Below, piece after piece: positions 47,118 through 58,379 of a stretch of 64,000 nt of DNA. Numbering within the stretch: the stretch's first letter is position 1; the number at the start of each line of letters is the position of its first letter. The notes below the pieces were generated by a model. That model saw nothing but the letters and a program-made list of their open reading frames with translations, had not been told where the DNA came from and ran no database searches. Source of the stretch: Viola odorata (lineage: Eukaryota; Streptophyta; Magnoliopsida; Malpighiales; Violaceae); assembly GCA_963691705.1 (NCBI GenBank), contig OY829540.1, positions 69,240,367 to 69,304,366 on the forward strand, read 5' to 3'. The position numbers and the translations under genes are program-made.

Positions 47118-48680
47118 TCAGCTCAGATAATATAATAGAGCAACAAGACAAAAAAAAAGTGGTTTTAAACTATGTACGCCATAAACTACTTTACCTATTT
47201 TCGGTATTTGATAATTTCTTCTATGATCATCCAATGAATCGCAATGAGTTCTCTGCCAACCATTGACCGGAACAAGGCTTCTTATACAAATGTTCATTTT
47301 GTGGTCATGACTTCCCCCTATGAGAAATGGCTTAACTTGTCTCTTTTCTCGGTCATACCAGAACAAATGATTACGACGAAACCCTGGTATATCTTCATAG
47401 CCGGCGATCAACTCATTCGATGGCCGTGTTTGACGTCCATCAAATAAGAAGTCAAGACATACTTCAGTCCAAGACTCCTTCACCCCATAATCTTCCATTT
47501 TCCATATGCGAATGTGGTCACTGGTAAAAGTGCACACAGATAGACACCCATCCAATACGCTCAAATTGATATCAAGCATCCCTTGCAGGTCAGGCATTGG
47601 CACCGTGTGGAATTTCTCATCTCGAAGATCAAAGGCAATGATCAAATTGCTTTCAGAACCTTCCCTTCGAGGAAGAACTACCCAATGCAGAGAAGGGCCA
47701 AAAAGAACGCCAGCTTGCCGCGGTTGGTCAGTAAAATAATGAAAGTCTTCAATCCTCCTTCCCTTATTCGTTTTCAAACTATAAATCATAACTCTAGAAG
47801 AATTATTCCGGTTGACATCTATGGCAGCAAGAGGGATTTGTATTATCCTGATCACTTTATAGTCATCACTTTTGGGGTCGTAACCAAACCCATCAAGGAA
47901 ACAGTCATCAGAGTACCGAGGACCACCCCAGAAATTAGGTAGTGTTTGGTGCTCATGTGTTGATGGGTTCCACACTGTCATGCTCGATACAGGATTGTAC
48001 AAAGCAAGCAAGCCATTGCACGACCCAAATATATCACCAAAGGATTTGATTGGTATGCCGTCCCCTTGAAAACCAGTGACAAAAGGCTCAAATGGACGTT
48101 TGAGCTCGACGAAATCCACTTCATCGGAATCTAAATTTAATCCATAAATCGAACCAAAAGGGGTAACACTCTCAACAATATACCTAGAATTGGCATTACT
48201 TGTAAGGGATTGATTGAGTTGGCTTTTAACAAAATCTGGGCTGTCAATTAATTCACAAAATGGTTTTGACAATGCCCTGAACCTCAGCAAACTCTCACCA
48301 GGGAGACAGCAAAATATGTCGAACAACAGATCCATTGGGAATTTCGTCATCGGCAAAGAATGAAATTGATGAGATGGGTTCTTCTGATTATGGGATGATA
48401 ACACAAAATCAAGCAAACAAATAATCTTTCCCCACCAACCAAAACCTACACTTTCTTCAGAGTTCAGACACAACCAAGAATGTCAATTAAACACAGCAAC
48501 AATTGCAGAAAACCATGAAATAATGGGCTTCCTTACCTTGGAAAAGCTGCACTCAAACTCTCTTCTCCACAAGACAAACTGATTCCGCAGTTTCCTCGCC
48601 CCCTCTCGTCTGTCTGAAAACCTTTGGTCGCTTTCCTTTTTGAAATCGTTTCCTTTTTTATTACAGCCGGTCAAGTGCAC
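46370..48680. repeat. F-box tandem duplication, unit A
   Basis: Unit A covers the F-box gene at 47118-48350 plus about 750 bases downstream and 330 upstream. Unit B is 49200-51655. Coding parts are nearly the same at the nucleotide level and non-coding parts differ by small indels, so the duplication is fairly recent. Confidence 0.88.
47118..48350 (-). CDS. F-box/FBA protein, tandem copy A
   Basis: Intronless, 410 residues from the ATG at 48350 (MTKFPMDLLFDIFCCLPGES), the usual start with the F-box at residues 3-45; an upstream in-frame ATG at 48473 would add 41 residues without family wording. The FBA domain follows: FGSCNGLLALYNPVSSMTVW, NPSTHEHQTLPNFW and FGYDPKSDDYKVIRI. Proteins of this group (CPR1/CPR30 type) are substrate receptors of SCF ubiquitin ligases, binding SKP1 through the F-box and a target through the FBA part. 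The target is unknown. The C-terminus runs about 33 residues past the point where copy B stops (GWQ-T-C), into hydrophobic sequence, so copy A probably lost the ancestral stop codon. Confidence 0.88.
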   Translation of the reverse strand: MTKFPMDLLFDIFCCLPGESLLRFRALSKPFCELIDSPDFVKSQLNQSLTSNANSRYIVESVTPFGSIYGLNLDSDEVDFVELKRPFEPFVTGFQGDGIPIKSFGDIFGSCNGLLALYNPVSSMTVWNPSTHEHQTLPNFWGGPRYSDDCFLDGFGYDPKSDDYKVIRIIQIPLAAIDVNRNNSSRVMIYSLKTNKGRRIEDFHYFTDQPRQAGVLFGPSLHWVVLPRREGSESNLIIAFDLRDEKFHTVPMPDLQGMLDINLSVLDGCLSVCTFTSDHIRIWKMEDYGVKESWTEVCLDFLFDGRQTRPSNELIAGYEDIPGFRRNHLFWYDREKRQVKPFLIGGSHDHKMNICIRSLVPVNGWQRTHCDSLDDHRRNYQIPKIGKVVYGVHSLKPLFFCLVALLYYLS

Positions 48681-48699
48681 ACTTACATTTCAACTCAAG

Positions 48700-49199
48700 T
48701 GATAACTACCAACTGCTTAGGGGATAAGTTCATTTTTGTCACCGAGCTTTACTCTCTTTCTCTCGAACATGTTATACTTCAATAAAAAAATTACATTTAA
48801 ACCACTAAAGTTTCTCCATCATTCATGTTGTAACCAATATCAAATTTACTTGGAAAAATAATAGATGTGTTAACTGTACATCATGATAAAACCATTACTT
48901 CATTGAAGTGGGATTTTTGGTATTTTCGAATAAATTCCTATTTTGTGTAATTTTTAAAGAGTTATTAGTGCTTTCAAACTTAAAAATAGTTTTCCTTTTT
49001 TTTTAATATATACTTTAAAAAAAAAATTGTTATAGGTACATTTTACTAAACAAGTGTATAAAGTTTCAGCTTACAGCTATTTATATTTAATTTGTGATGA
49101 AGCGCCAAATTTAGGGGATAAAGTATTAAAGATAAATCCTATAACCTAATTTTAGTTTAAAGAATAATTCTAATTCTTTTTTATAACTCGTTAGAGAAA
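48700..49199. other. intergenic DNA between the F-box duplicates
   Basis: AT-rich; contains the promoter region of copy A at its left edge. Nothing specific seen. Confidence 0.4.
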
Positions 49200-51655
49200 A
49201 GTAACAAAAAGAAAGACAGGTAAACAGAAGAAGCAAGACAACAATAGCAGGCAATGATGAGAAATCATTGAACATCATACATAAGTTCATGTATTTAAAC
49301 TAACCAAGCATGCATGGGGAACATGGGAAGTGAATATAACATGAACCAAACATCCACATATTGAAATTCCAATAAAACATTTATAAAAATTCCCAAGCAC
49401 TATCAAAGTAACAATAATAATGAGATGAAGAAGACAGTATACTTTGTCATTCCTTTTCGCATGATGTTATTCCTTAACTCCCCAGCATAAGCCCTGAGAA
49501 GCACCTGCAAGAAGATGGATAAGCAGTACAAAGTTAAGATATTTCATCACCAAAAAACTGCTTATATAGCTAGAATGCATTAAAATAACCAAGAAAGCAC
49601 ACCCTGGTTAGAATTAAATCCAATCTACCTTGGACATAGTTATACTATCTCATCTCCCCGATACTCATATTCAATTTCTTCTGATGGCCGATTACAGTCA
49701 TTTGACTGCATCCGAATAATATATATCCACAAGTCCAGTTAAGCAAAAAATAATTGGTAATAAATTCTTCAATTAGTGGGTCAAAACTCGAGCAAAACTT
49801 GAAGTCGCATCACCCAAAAGCAAAACATAATAATTCTAGAGGAGCCAATAGCTGTTTATGGGAAAACTTTGCTTTCTATGTGGAAACAAAGGGTGATACT
49901 GTAAAATCTAAAACAAAATGGTCATGGAAACAGCAAGAAAGACATGATACTAATATTTCTCTTTACCAAGGAAAAGTTGTTTCTAAGTAAGCAGGAAAAA
50001 CGAGCATGTGGTACATAGAAACTCAAAATGCCAGGAAAAAAACTTTTCAGACCACATAATGTAATAAAGCAACATGGCAAAAAGGGTGGTTTAAAAAGGA
50101 ATATGAAAAACTACAAACGCCTTAAATTACTTTACCTATTTTCTCTATTTAATACATTCCTTCTATTAACTGCCAGCCAATTCATTGCAATCAGTGTTTT
50201 GCCAACCATTGACCTGAACAAGGCTTCTTATACAAATGTTCATTTTGTGGTCATTATGTCCACTGCCCCTAACCAGAAACGGCGTAACTTGTCTCCTTGC
50301 TAGGTCATACCAGAACAAATGATGACAACGCATCCCCGATATATCTTCATACCCAGCGATCAAATCATTTGATGGTCGTGTCTGATGTCCATTCAAAGAG
50401 AAGACAAGACATAGTTCAGTCCAAGACTCCTTCAAGTCAAGACATAGTTCAGTCCAAGACTCCTTCACCCCATAATCTTCCATTTTCCATAAGCGAATCT
50501 GGTCACCAGCATAAAGGCACAATGATAGACACCCATCCAATACACTCAAACTGATATCAAGCATCCCTTGCAGGTCAGGCATTGGCACAATGTGGAATTT
50601 CTCATCTCCAAGATCAAAGGCAATGATCAAATTGCTTTCGGAACCTTCCCTTTGAGGAAGAACTACCCAATGCAGAGAGGAGCCAAAAAAAACGCCAGCT
50701 TGCCGCGGTTGGTCAGTAAAATAATGAAAGTCTTCAATCCTCCTTCCCTTATTCGTTTTCAAACTATAAATCATAACTCTGGAAGAATTATTCCGATTGA
50801 CATCTATGGCAGCAAGAGGGATTTGTATTATCCTGATCACTTTATAGTCATCACTTTTGGGGTCGTAACCAAACCCATCAAGGAAACAGTTATCAGAGTA
50901 ACGAGGACCACCCCAGAAATTAGGTAGTGTTTGGTGCTCATGTGTTGATGGGTTCCACACTGTCATGCTCGATACAGGATTGTACAAAGCAAGCAAGCCA
51001 TTGCACGACCCAAATATATCACCAAACGATTTGATTGGTCTGCCGTCCCCTCGAAAACCACTGACGAAAGGCTCAAATGGACGTTTGAGCTCGACAAAAA
51101 CCACTTCATCAGAATCCAAATTTAATCCATAAATCGAACCAAAAGGGGTAACACTCTCAACAATGTACCTAGAATTGGCATTACTCTTAAGGGATTGATT
51201 GAGTTGGTTTTTAACAAAATCTGGGCTGTCAATTAATTCACAAAATGGTTTTGACAATGCCCTGAACCTCAGCAAAGTCTCACCAGGGAGACAGCAAAAT
51301 ATGTCGAACAACAGCTCCAATGGGAATTTCGACATTGACCAAGAATGAAATTGATGATATGGGTACTTCTGATTGATGATATGGGTACCTTGGACTATGG
51401 GAAGCAAACAAATAATCTTTCCCCACCAACCAAGACCTACTCTTACTTCACAGTTCAGACACAACCAAGAACGTCAATTAAACACAGCAAGAATTGCAGA
51501 AAACCATGAAGAAATGAGCTGCCTTACCTTGGAAAAGCTGCACCCAAACCCTTTCCTCCACAAGACAAACCGATTCTTCAGTTTCCTCGCCCCCCTCTCG
51601 TCTGTCTGAAAACCTTTGGTCGCTTTCCTTTTTGAATCCGTTTCTCTCAAACATG
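49200..51655. repeat. F-box tandem duplication, unit B
   Basis: Head-to-tail copy of 46370-48680 in the same orientation, with about 500 bases of unrelated AT-rich DNA between units. Confidence 0.88.
50166..51335 (-). CDS. F-box/FBA protein, tandem copy B
   Basis: Intronless, 389 residues from the ATG at 51335 (MSKFPLELLFDIFCCLPGET). F-box at residues 3-45 and FBA domain as in copy A, to which it is nearly identical. It differs by an in-frame 33-base tandem duplication at about 50400-50465 that repeats KESWTELCLDL in the FBA domain, and by a shorter C-terminus. The duplicated piece lies in a beta-strand region (YGVKESW) common to the family, so it might alter substrate binding. It is otherwise intact. 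Upstream ATG at 51464 is in frame but unlikely to be the main start. Role as an SCF receptor is by family. Confidence 0.88.
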   Translation of the reverse strand: MSKFPLELLFDIFCCLPGETLLRFRALSKPFCELIDSPDFVKNQLNQSLKSNANSRYIVESVTPFGSIYGLNLDSDEVVFVELKRPFEPFVSGFRGDGRPIKSFGDIFGSCNGLLALYNPVSSMTVWNPSTHEHQTLPNFWGGPRYSDNCFLDGFGYDPKSDDYKVIRIIQIPLAAIDVNRNNSSRVMIYSLKTNKGRRIEDFHYFTDQPRQAGVFFGSSLHWVVLPQREGSESNLIIAFDLGDEKFHIVPMPDLQGMLDISLSVLDGCLSLCLYAGDQIRLWKMEDYGVKESWTELCLDLKESWTELCLVFSLNGHQTRPSNDLIAGYEDISGMRCHHLFWYDLARRQVTPFLVRGSGHNDHKMNICIRSLVQVNGWQNTDCNELAGS

Positions 51656-51659
51656 TCAC

Positions 51660-53740
51660 TGAATAAAGAACTTTACATTTATTATGCCACTAGACTTTTT
51701 CCATTATGCAAGTTTGTCATTGATATAATTATTTCGTTATAAAAAATAATAGATGTACATGTTAACTGTAATATACACAAGCATACGTGGCATGTACGTT
51801 TATGTTTCTCTCTCCAAATTTGAAGTGAGATTTTTGTATTTTTTTGGCTATGTTTGGTGAATTTTTCGATTAAATATTTTTGTTTTGTAATTCTTAAGAG
51901 TTTTTTAATACTTTCAAGATATTTCCATTTTCTAGATTTTTTTATACATAATATTTTGTATATATTTTACTACGAACGTATAAAATTTTAACTTACGTCG
52001 TTTTACATAATTTGTGATGAAACGTCAATTTTAGGAAAATAAAGTATTAAAAGTAAACCTTATTTACAACTATAATTTAGAATAATAATAGTAATTCAAA
52101 CTGAATTAGGAATAACAAACTAATTTAAATTGATAGCAATTTTCAATAAATTTAGGATTGAATATTGAATGTTTTTCTATATATTTGTAATATAAAGGAT
52201 ATTTTTTTCATATTAATTTAGGATGAAACTTTTTTGACCCTTGATTGAAATAAAAATCATTTATAATTGAAATTCACATGTCTTTCATTCATTATGTCAT
52301 ACAAGAACTAGGGTTGGCAAGACGATAAGCGGACTGGTCTAATAAAATAAGCTAGTTAACGGGTTGCATGGGTTTGTCCCGTTTATAAAAGTTACAGAAT
52401 TGAAAAAAGAGTTACAGAATATATAAAAAAAGTTACTAAATCTTAAAGAAAGTTACGGAATTCTTAGAAGGTTACGAAATTTTTCATTCTTTCCGTAACT
52501 TTTCTTACATATTTCTTAACTATAAAAATTACGAAATTCAAACAAAAAGTGAAGGAATGTGTAAGAAATGTTACTAAATCTTTAAAATGTTACAAAATTC
52601 AATAAAAAGTACGAAGTTCTTCTTCCATTCTGTAAATTTACAAAAAATTACGGAATTAAATGTAAGAAAAGTTACGGAGTCGTAAAAACATTACGAAATT
52701 TTTAAAAAGTTACAGAGTTCTTCTTCCATTCCATAATTTTTCTTAAATATTTCGTAATTTTTTTTACATATTCCGTAACTTTATAAAAATTATGGAATTC
52801 AAGCAAAAAATGAATGATGTAAGAGAATTTACTGAATCCTAAAAACAATTACAGAATCCTTTTTCCATTCTATTATTTTTCTTGTATATTCCGTACATTT
52901 TTAGCTCATTTCTAAAAGTTTGTAAAAAATACAAAATTAAACCAAAAGAGAAAATTACGGAATTCTAAACAATCATTGAATTCTTTTTACATATTGTAAC
53001 TTTTCTTGCACATTTTGTATTTATTACTGTATTTCAAAAAAAAAATACAAGTCAAGTCACATGGGTTTGTACAAATTTTTAAACTGTACCCCTCTACTTA
53101 GGGTCAAGTGTCATTTTATATCATATACTTTGTAAATTATCAGTGAATACTTCTCTACTAACTTGAAAGTAACACCCGATGTCCCTTCGTCTATCTTACC
53201 ACGACTTTTACTTAGCAAAATATTAATTAATTAATATTGATTAAAGAAAGGAAAAATATCAGTATGAATGAATCCAAAAGAAATTAAAACAAAATAAAAT
53301 TCTCTAAAAATAGAAAAGGAAACTTAAATTGTGAAAAAAAGGAAAATGAGAAAAACTAATAAAATAATGAAAATCATAAAATCATAAAATTCAGATAAAC
53401 GGGGGAAAATATAAATAAGATTAATCATTAAAGAATAAATAAAAAATTGAAAAAATCTGTAAAAATTCAAGTATAATAAAGGAAATTTTGAAATAAAGAA
53501 TAGTAAAATTTTAGAAAAATAGGGAAAAAACAATGAGTACAATTTTCAATAATTAGTAAGAGAATGTAATGTGAGAGAAAAAAATATAAAAATGGGAGAA
53601 ATCATAAATGCGAAAAACCAGAAAACAAATTATAAATTTTTTTATGAATAAATAAAGTCAATTTCTAATTCAATGCTAAAAAACCGCACATCTCGTTTAT
53701 TATCATATACTATTTTTTAGCATTGAATTGGAAATTATAT
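51660..53740. other. intergenic AT-rich DNA with short dispersed repeats
   Basis: From 52380 to 53060 the words AAGTTACGGAATT and the complement GTAACTTTTCTTACAT recur in both orientations many times at 20-60 base spacing. The stretch is preceded by TAGGGTTGGCAAGACG and looks like the inside of a decayed fold-back element. The rest is plain AT-rich DNA. Confidence 0.5.
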
Positions 53741-53746
53741 AAATAA

Positions 53747-54051
53747 GTTCAAAGGATTTTCAAAAGAAGAAGAAGAGGATTTTGAAGTATTAGAAAAAGA
53801 TTTTGTTCAATGTATTCTATTCCTTCCTTAAACGGATTTTCCACTAATGGCAATAGCATAAATATTGCATTCCTATTACAAAATCAAGGGAAATTATATA
53901 AAAAAAACTAAAAAAGTATCTCCAATTGTATAAATGTCAAGATGTTCAAAGGATTTTGAAGTATTAATTAGAAAAAGACTTTGTTCAATGTATTCTATTA
54001 ATCCTTCCTTAAATGGATTTTCCACTAATGGCAATAGCATAAATATTGCAT
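53747..54051. repeat. direct repeat in the defensin-like gene promoter
   Basis: 53747-53870 and 53944-54051 share GTTCAAAGGATTTT, TTTGTTCAATGTATTCTATT and CCACTAATGGCAATAGCATA almost unchanged. The second copy ends just before the TATA box at 54066. Two copies of about 110-125 bases mean any regulatory sites in them are doubled. Confidence 0.85.
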
Positions 54052-54065
54052 ACCACACAATTCCA

Positions 54066-54080
54066 CTATATATATAAATA
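54066..54080 (+). promoter_or_regulatory. TATA box of the defensin-like gene
   Basis: CTATATATATAAATA lies about 110 bases before the ATG at 54187, a normal distance for a plant gene with a short leader. Confidence 0.65.
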
Positions 54081-54186
54081 ACACCATATGTATTTTTGTT
54101 ATATCAAAGTACACAAAACCATCTAATTAGACAATTAGACATTCATGTAACAATATATTCTAAGCTAGGGTTTCAGAAATACAAAG

Positions 54187-54789
54187 ATGGCACAAATCAA
54201 ATTTGTTTCATTTGTTATCGCTGCACTTCTCTTGTTATCATTTGGTAAGCTTAGTTCGAGTCTATGATTTGCATGCATGTATTCAGAAAAAAAATACTCC
54301 TTCTAGTGCAAAATAAATGATTTTTTTTAACGAATTTTTACTGTTCATAATATTTGTTATTTTATTTTTTTCGAAACATATATTTTATGCAAATGACAAT
54401 TTTTTTTATAAATCAACCCAATTTGATGATAGTGTGGTAATTTGAGTAGAAATTAGGAGTAAAAATGAAACAATTTGGAATAAAATAGGATCAAATATCA
54501 TTGTCTATTATCTTACGGATTTTTAATATCCTAAAACGTCATTTAATTTGCTCCGAAGGGAGTATATTTAACAACTTTTATTTACTGTTTTATTTTTTCA
54601 GAGTGCAATGGTGTTTTTGGCGTTGCATGCTGTAGAGAACATACTAATTTGGGACCCTGCGTACCTGGTAAGGACGATAAAGCACCAAATGGAAAATGTT
54701 GGGTTTTTTGCATCAAGAATTGCCCCAATGGAAAAGGAGGTAAATGCAAGACATTAGGCCACAAACCCGACTGTCATTGTGGATGTTAA
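54187..54789 (+). CDS. defensin-like cysteine-rich secreted peptide
   Basis: Two exons, 54187-54244 and 54602-54789, joined by a GT-AG intron that splits a Glu codon; 81 residues. Exon 1 is the signal peptide (MAQIKFVSFVIAALLLLSF), and exon 2 the mature part with 11 cysteines, including VACC, GPC, WVFC, NCP and a closing DCHCGC. One short exon for the signal and one for the mature peptide is the standard layout of plant DEFL/LCR genes. The product should be secreted and held by disulphide bonds; the role may be antimicrobial or in signalling, which cannot be told apart here. The cysteine pattern is not that of a classic eight-cysteine PDF defensin, so it belongs to a divergent subgroup. The odd count leaves one cysteine free or for a dimer. 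The intron holds a MITE. Confidence 0.8.
54295..54564. mobile_element. Stowaway-like MITE in the defensin-like gene intron
   Basis: TA-CTCCTTCTAGTGCAAAATAA at the left faces TTAATTTGCTCCGAAGGGAG-TA at the right. It makes up 270 of the 357 bases of the intron. Splice sites (GTAAGC and TTTTTTCAG) lie outside it, so splicing should be preserved. Same subfamily as the copy at 23108. Confidence 0.85.
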
Positions 54790-57272
54790 TTACATAATTA
54801 TTTCATGAAATTAGTAGTAATGAAAGGAGTGCACTCTCAAGTTGAAATTTTCAATTTTACTTGTAAACTTGTTATCGTTATTATTACTACATCACTTGAT
54901 AAACAAAATAAAGGCTTTCATCATTTTGGCAAACTTCTGAATCGCACCAAACTCTCTCTAGCATAATACGTCAACCGACACATCTGATGAGAACTTTATC
55001 GTCGATAAAAGGCTAAAAGATCCATGGGTCTCGACGTTTGTGTATCTGTCTTAAACAGGTCCTTACGTTTCAAAGTATCCGGAATTAATTTCAGCATCAC
55101 CACATCTCAACCCATCATCTTCCTCCTTGCCTTCCCCTTCCCTCTTCTCATTAACAGCTCTGTGCTTTTCAAAAAATTGACAATACTTATATAGTAATCA
55201 AAGCAAATGCAGCCAGATATCCATCTTAGCAACGAGGTATTCAAGGATGGTGGAGTACTAAACAGACCGACGCCAGTTTGGGGTGATTAGCCATGGCTAG
55301 GAAAGTGAAATGGGCCTGCCAGTTTGGGGTCAGTCATTTGAATTTGGTTCATGGGCTGGGCTGAAAATAATGTGTTAAAAATAGTAAAATAGTATAAAGT
55401 TGTTTCTTTTAATTAATATTTATATGTATGCAAAAGATGGTTTATCTTCATAATCTGTTATTCTTTTTGTCAGTATTTGAATATAAATTAGGAGTTTGGC
55501 TCGGTAGACACCCGGTCCGGTCGGTTCCTATTTTGCCTTTATTCCCAGTATGGTGTTATACATCTTTCAGATAAAAAGAATGAATATATTCCAGCTAAAA
55601 TCAGCTAACACAAGATTAAGATTATTATTATTATACAAAAGAGCTCAGAATATGTGCTACTTCTTTTTCTCAAAAGACAAAAATCTTTTGACGATTCTCC
55701 AATCCAATGTTAAGAATCATTAAATAAATCGCACATTTCTATGAAAGTTTTTTTTGTCTCAAAATGTTTCCCGATTCACGTTCCAAGTATTTGCACCTTA
55801 ATGTTATTTTGATAGACTTCTAATAGAAAATATGACCGTATTAGATTTTCTATTCATTGAAATTACCATTTTAAACCCTTCGTCAAGTGCTGACATGATT
55901 TTTTTTAATTATTTCTTTTTCATTTCGTAAATATGTATCATATGACAAACAAACGACGGCGTTTTAATATAATTACTTAAAACTACGTCGTTTTTAGGGT
56001 ATTTTTTCCCCTCCCTTTCGTTGTGCCTTTCGTTGTGACGTCCATGAGTGCACTTGTGATTGGAAGACAGCACATTAATAATATTTTTAATACTCTGTTT
56101 TAAATTGAAACTTGTTATTGGAGCATAAATTGTTTAGAGGTAAAATATTCTAATTAAGGTCTCTAGGTACTTTCATATTTTTAGTTCTTAAGGTTTGAGC
56201 CCCTAAGTTTTACTCTTTTAAGTATCGAAATATATTAATTTGTATGTTAAAATTTACATCTAAAACCTTAATTGCACATTAAAAATATATATTTATATAT
56301 TAAAAATATTAATAAAAATCAAAAAGTAAGAAAAATGGAGATTGTATTTTACCTTAATTAAAAAATTGTATAAAAATAGGATAAAGTGAAAATTGTATAA
56401 AAAATAGGAGAAAGTAAAACATACAAATTCAAACAATTAGAAACAAATAAAAAAATATTAAGAATACTTTTAAAAAATTATAGAAAATTCAAAAAATTTA
56501 GAGATTGAATTTTTCCTCAGAATATTTATTCATAATTCCATTTTTCTTAATAAAACAACTATAAAATATTCAAAAATATTAATAATGTTTTGCTTTCTCC
56601 TCTTAATTTTTTACTTATGAAAAAATATTATCAGAAAAGGAAAATTAAGAAATTATGAGGACCAAAACAACGTTGTTGTGAGTAATCAGATCGGTTTTTG
56701 GTTACTCAAAATGGCGTCGTTTGGTTGTCGCATGACACATATTTACAGAAAAAAAAAAAAATCAACATCAGCACTTAACTGCCACGTATTGACCGAGAGT
56801 TCAAAATAGTAATTTTAACGAGTAGAGAGTCTATTATGATCATATTTCGGTCGACTAGAGGGTTGAAAATGACATTACTCCAAATATAATAGCCAGATAT
56901 AGGATAATATTCGGAAAAAAAGGGAAAAAACTGGTGATCGAATCTTTTAAAATTAAACAAGAGGTATTACTGACAGAAGCTGATCAGCTGTGATGATTCC
57001 TGCCACTAGAAAGTAGAATCCATGGTAAAGAGAAGGAATTCTAACAAGTCATTCAAAACCGGTGGCTGCACACAGTTTCAAGATATGAAACAACTAGCAA
57101 TTGCAAGAGCTACAACTAACTCTACTTAAGAACACTTGCCTATATTTTGATTTTATTATTAAAATCATTCAGCTTATCAAGAAAAATACAATTTCCAAAT
57201 TCAAAATTTAGTCTTTTTAATCTACACAGACTCAACTCAAACATTATTTTATGTATTTAAAGTATAATTGAA
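54790..57272. other. intergenic DNA, nothing firm
   Basis: The first 150 bases are the 3' untranslated region of the defensin-like gene. From 55260 to 55360 there are short GC-rich pieces with two copies of GCCAGTTTGGGGT. No gene or element supported. Confidence 0.4.
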
Positions 57273-58379
57273 TTACAAATTAATTTTATTAGCAGTGATA
57301 GGAACAAGACTCCTGACACAAATACTTGCACATAATTTTCTTTTAGCACCATCAAAAACCTCAACAACCTCTTCCTTTTCCTTCTCCAGATCGAACCGCA
57401 ACAGGCGACGCTTATCCTGCAGAAGCAGAACTGCATTACCAGACATTGCGTAACCTAAAGATTTCAAACTCGTACAAGGATAGATCATCTTATGCTTCTC
57501 AGGAGAAAAAGAATACAACTTTGACCAAGATTCTTCCACCCCATATTCTTTCATCACCCACAAGTCCACACATCCTTCACCATAGTTCTTGCAACTGATA
57601 GATAGCCGCCCTCCTAACGCTCCCACCACGAAAGAGCAGTTTCCAGATGAAACAGGAGGCGTTGGCACCACATTGAAATTCTCATGAACAAGATCAAACG
57701 CGACAATCAGATAGTTATATAAGGTATGATAAGCTGTATAGCGAACCTTCCAATGCAGAGCTGAACCAACCAGGACTCCTGAATCGCGCAACTCCACAGC
57801 ATTGTAAGGCAAGTCTTCAACTTTTCTTGAAGAGCCATTCTTCACACTGTAAACAAAACCTTCAAAGTGGTTCTCCTCGACGCACTGAATCATCCTAATC
57901 ACTTTGTAATCATCACTGACAGGATCATAACCGAACCCATCAAGGTAATTATCACCGAATGATCTCTTACCCCAAAAGTTTGGCAACAATTGAGTCTCTC
58001 CGGTCGAGGGGTTCCACAAAGTTGTTGATGAGACACCATTGTGCACAGCTAACAAGCCATTACAACTACCATATACATCACTATAGTCGTTAAAACCACA
58101 AGCACGAGCGAATCGAGGACTAGTAAGGTTCGTTAATCCAGTGGCTTTATCAGTTGAATCCAAATCAAAAGCACACAAGCAACCGTACGGCTTTAGTTCC
58201 TCCACAATTAGGACATGGTTGGTGTTAGTTTTGATGGAGTGATCAAGTTGGAGTTTAACAAAATAAGGGCTGTCAATTAAAGAACAACATGGTTTTGACA
58301 AGGACCTAAAGCGTACTAGAGTTTTGGTGGGCAGAATAGATAAGATGTCAGTTAGTATATCAGATGGAAGCTTTGACAT
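57273..58379 (-). CDS. F-box/FBA protein (CPR30-like)
   Basis: Intronless, 368 residues from the ATG at 58379. The F-box is at the N-terminus (MSKLPSDILTDILSILPTKT, then LVRFRSLSKPCCSLIDS). The FBA domain carries YGSCNGLLAVHNGVSSTTLW, NPSTGETQLLPNFWG and LDGFGYDPVSDDYKVIRM, then the strand motif YGVEESWSKLYSF. It ends ASICVRSLVPI, the family C-terminus. All parts are intact, and the length fits the family. It is a distant relative of the pair at 47-51 kb, not a recent copy. By family it would be the substrate receptor of an SCF E3 ligase; CPR1/CPR30 relatives control NLR levels, but the target here is unknown. Confidence 0.9.
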   Translation of the reverse strand: MSKLPSDILTDILSILPTKTLVRFRSLSKPCCSLIDSPYFVKLQLDHSIKTNTNHVLIVEELKPYGCLCAFDLDSTDKATGLTNLTSPRFARACGFNDYSDVYGSCNGLLAVHNGVSSTTLWNPSTGETQLLPNFWGKRSFGDNYLDGFGYDPVSDDYKVIRMIQCVEENHFEGFVYSVKNGSSRKVEDLPYNAVELRDSGVLVGSALHWKVRYTAYHTLYNYLIVAFDLVHENFNVVPTPPVSSGNCSFVVGALGGRLSISCKNYGEGCVDLWVMKEYGVEESWSKLYSFSPEKHKMIYPCTSLKSLGYAMSGNAVLLLQDKRRLLRFDLEKEKEEVVEVFDGAKRKLCASICVRSLVPITANKINL

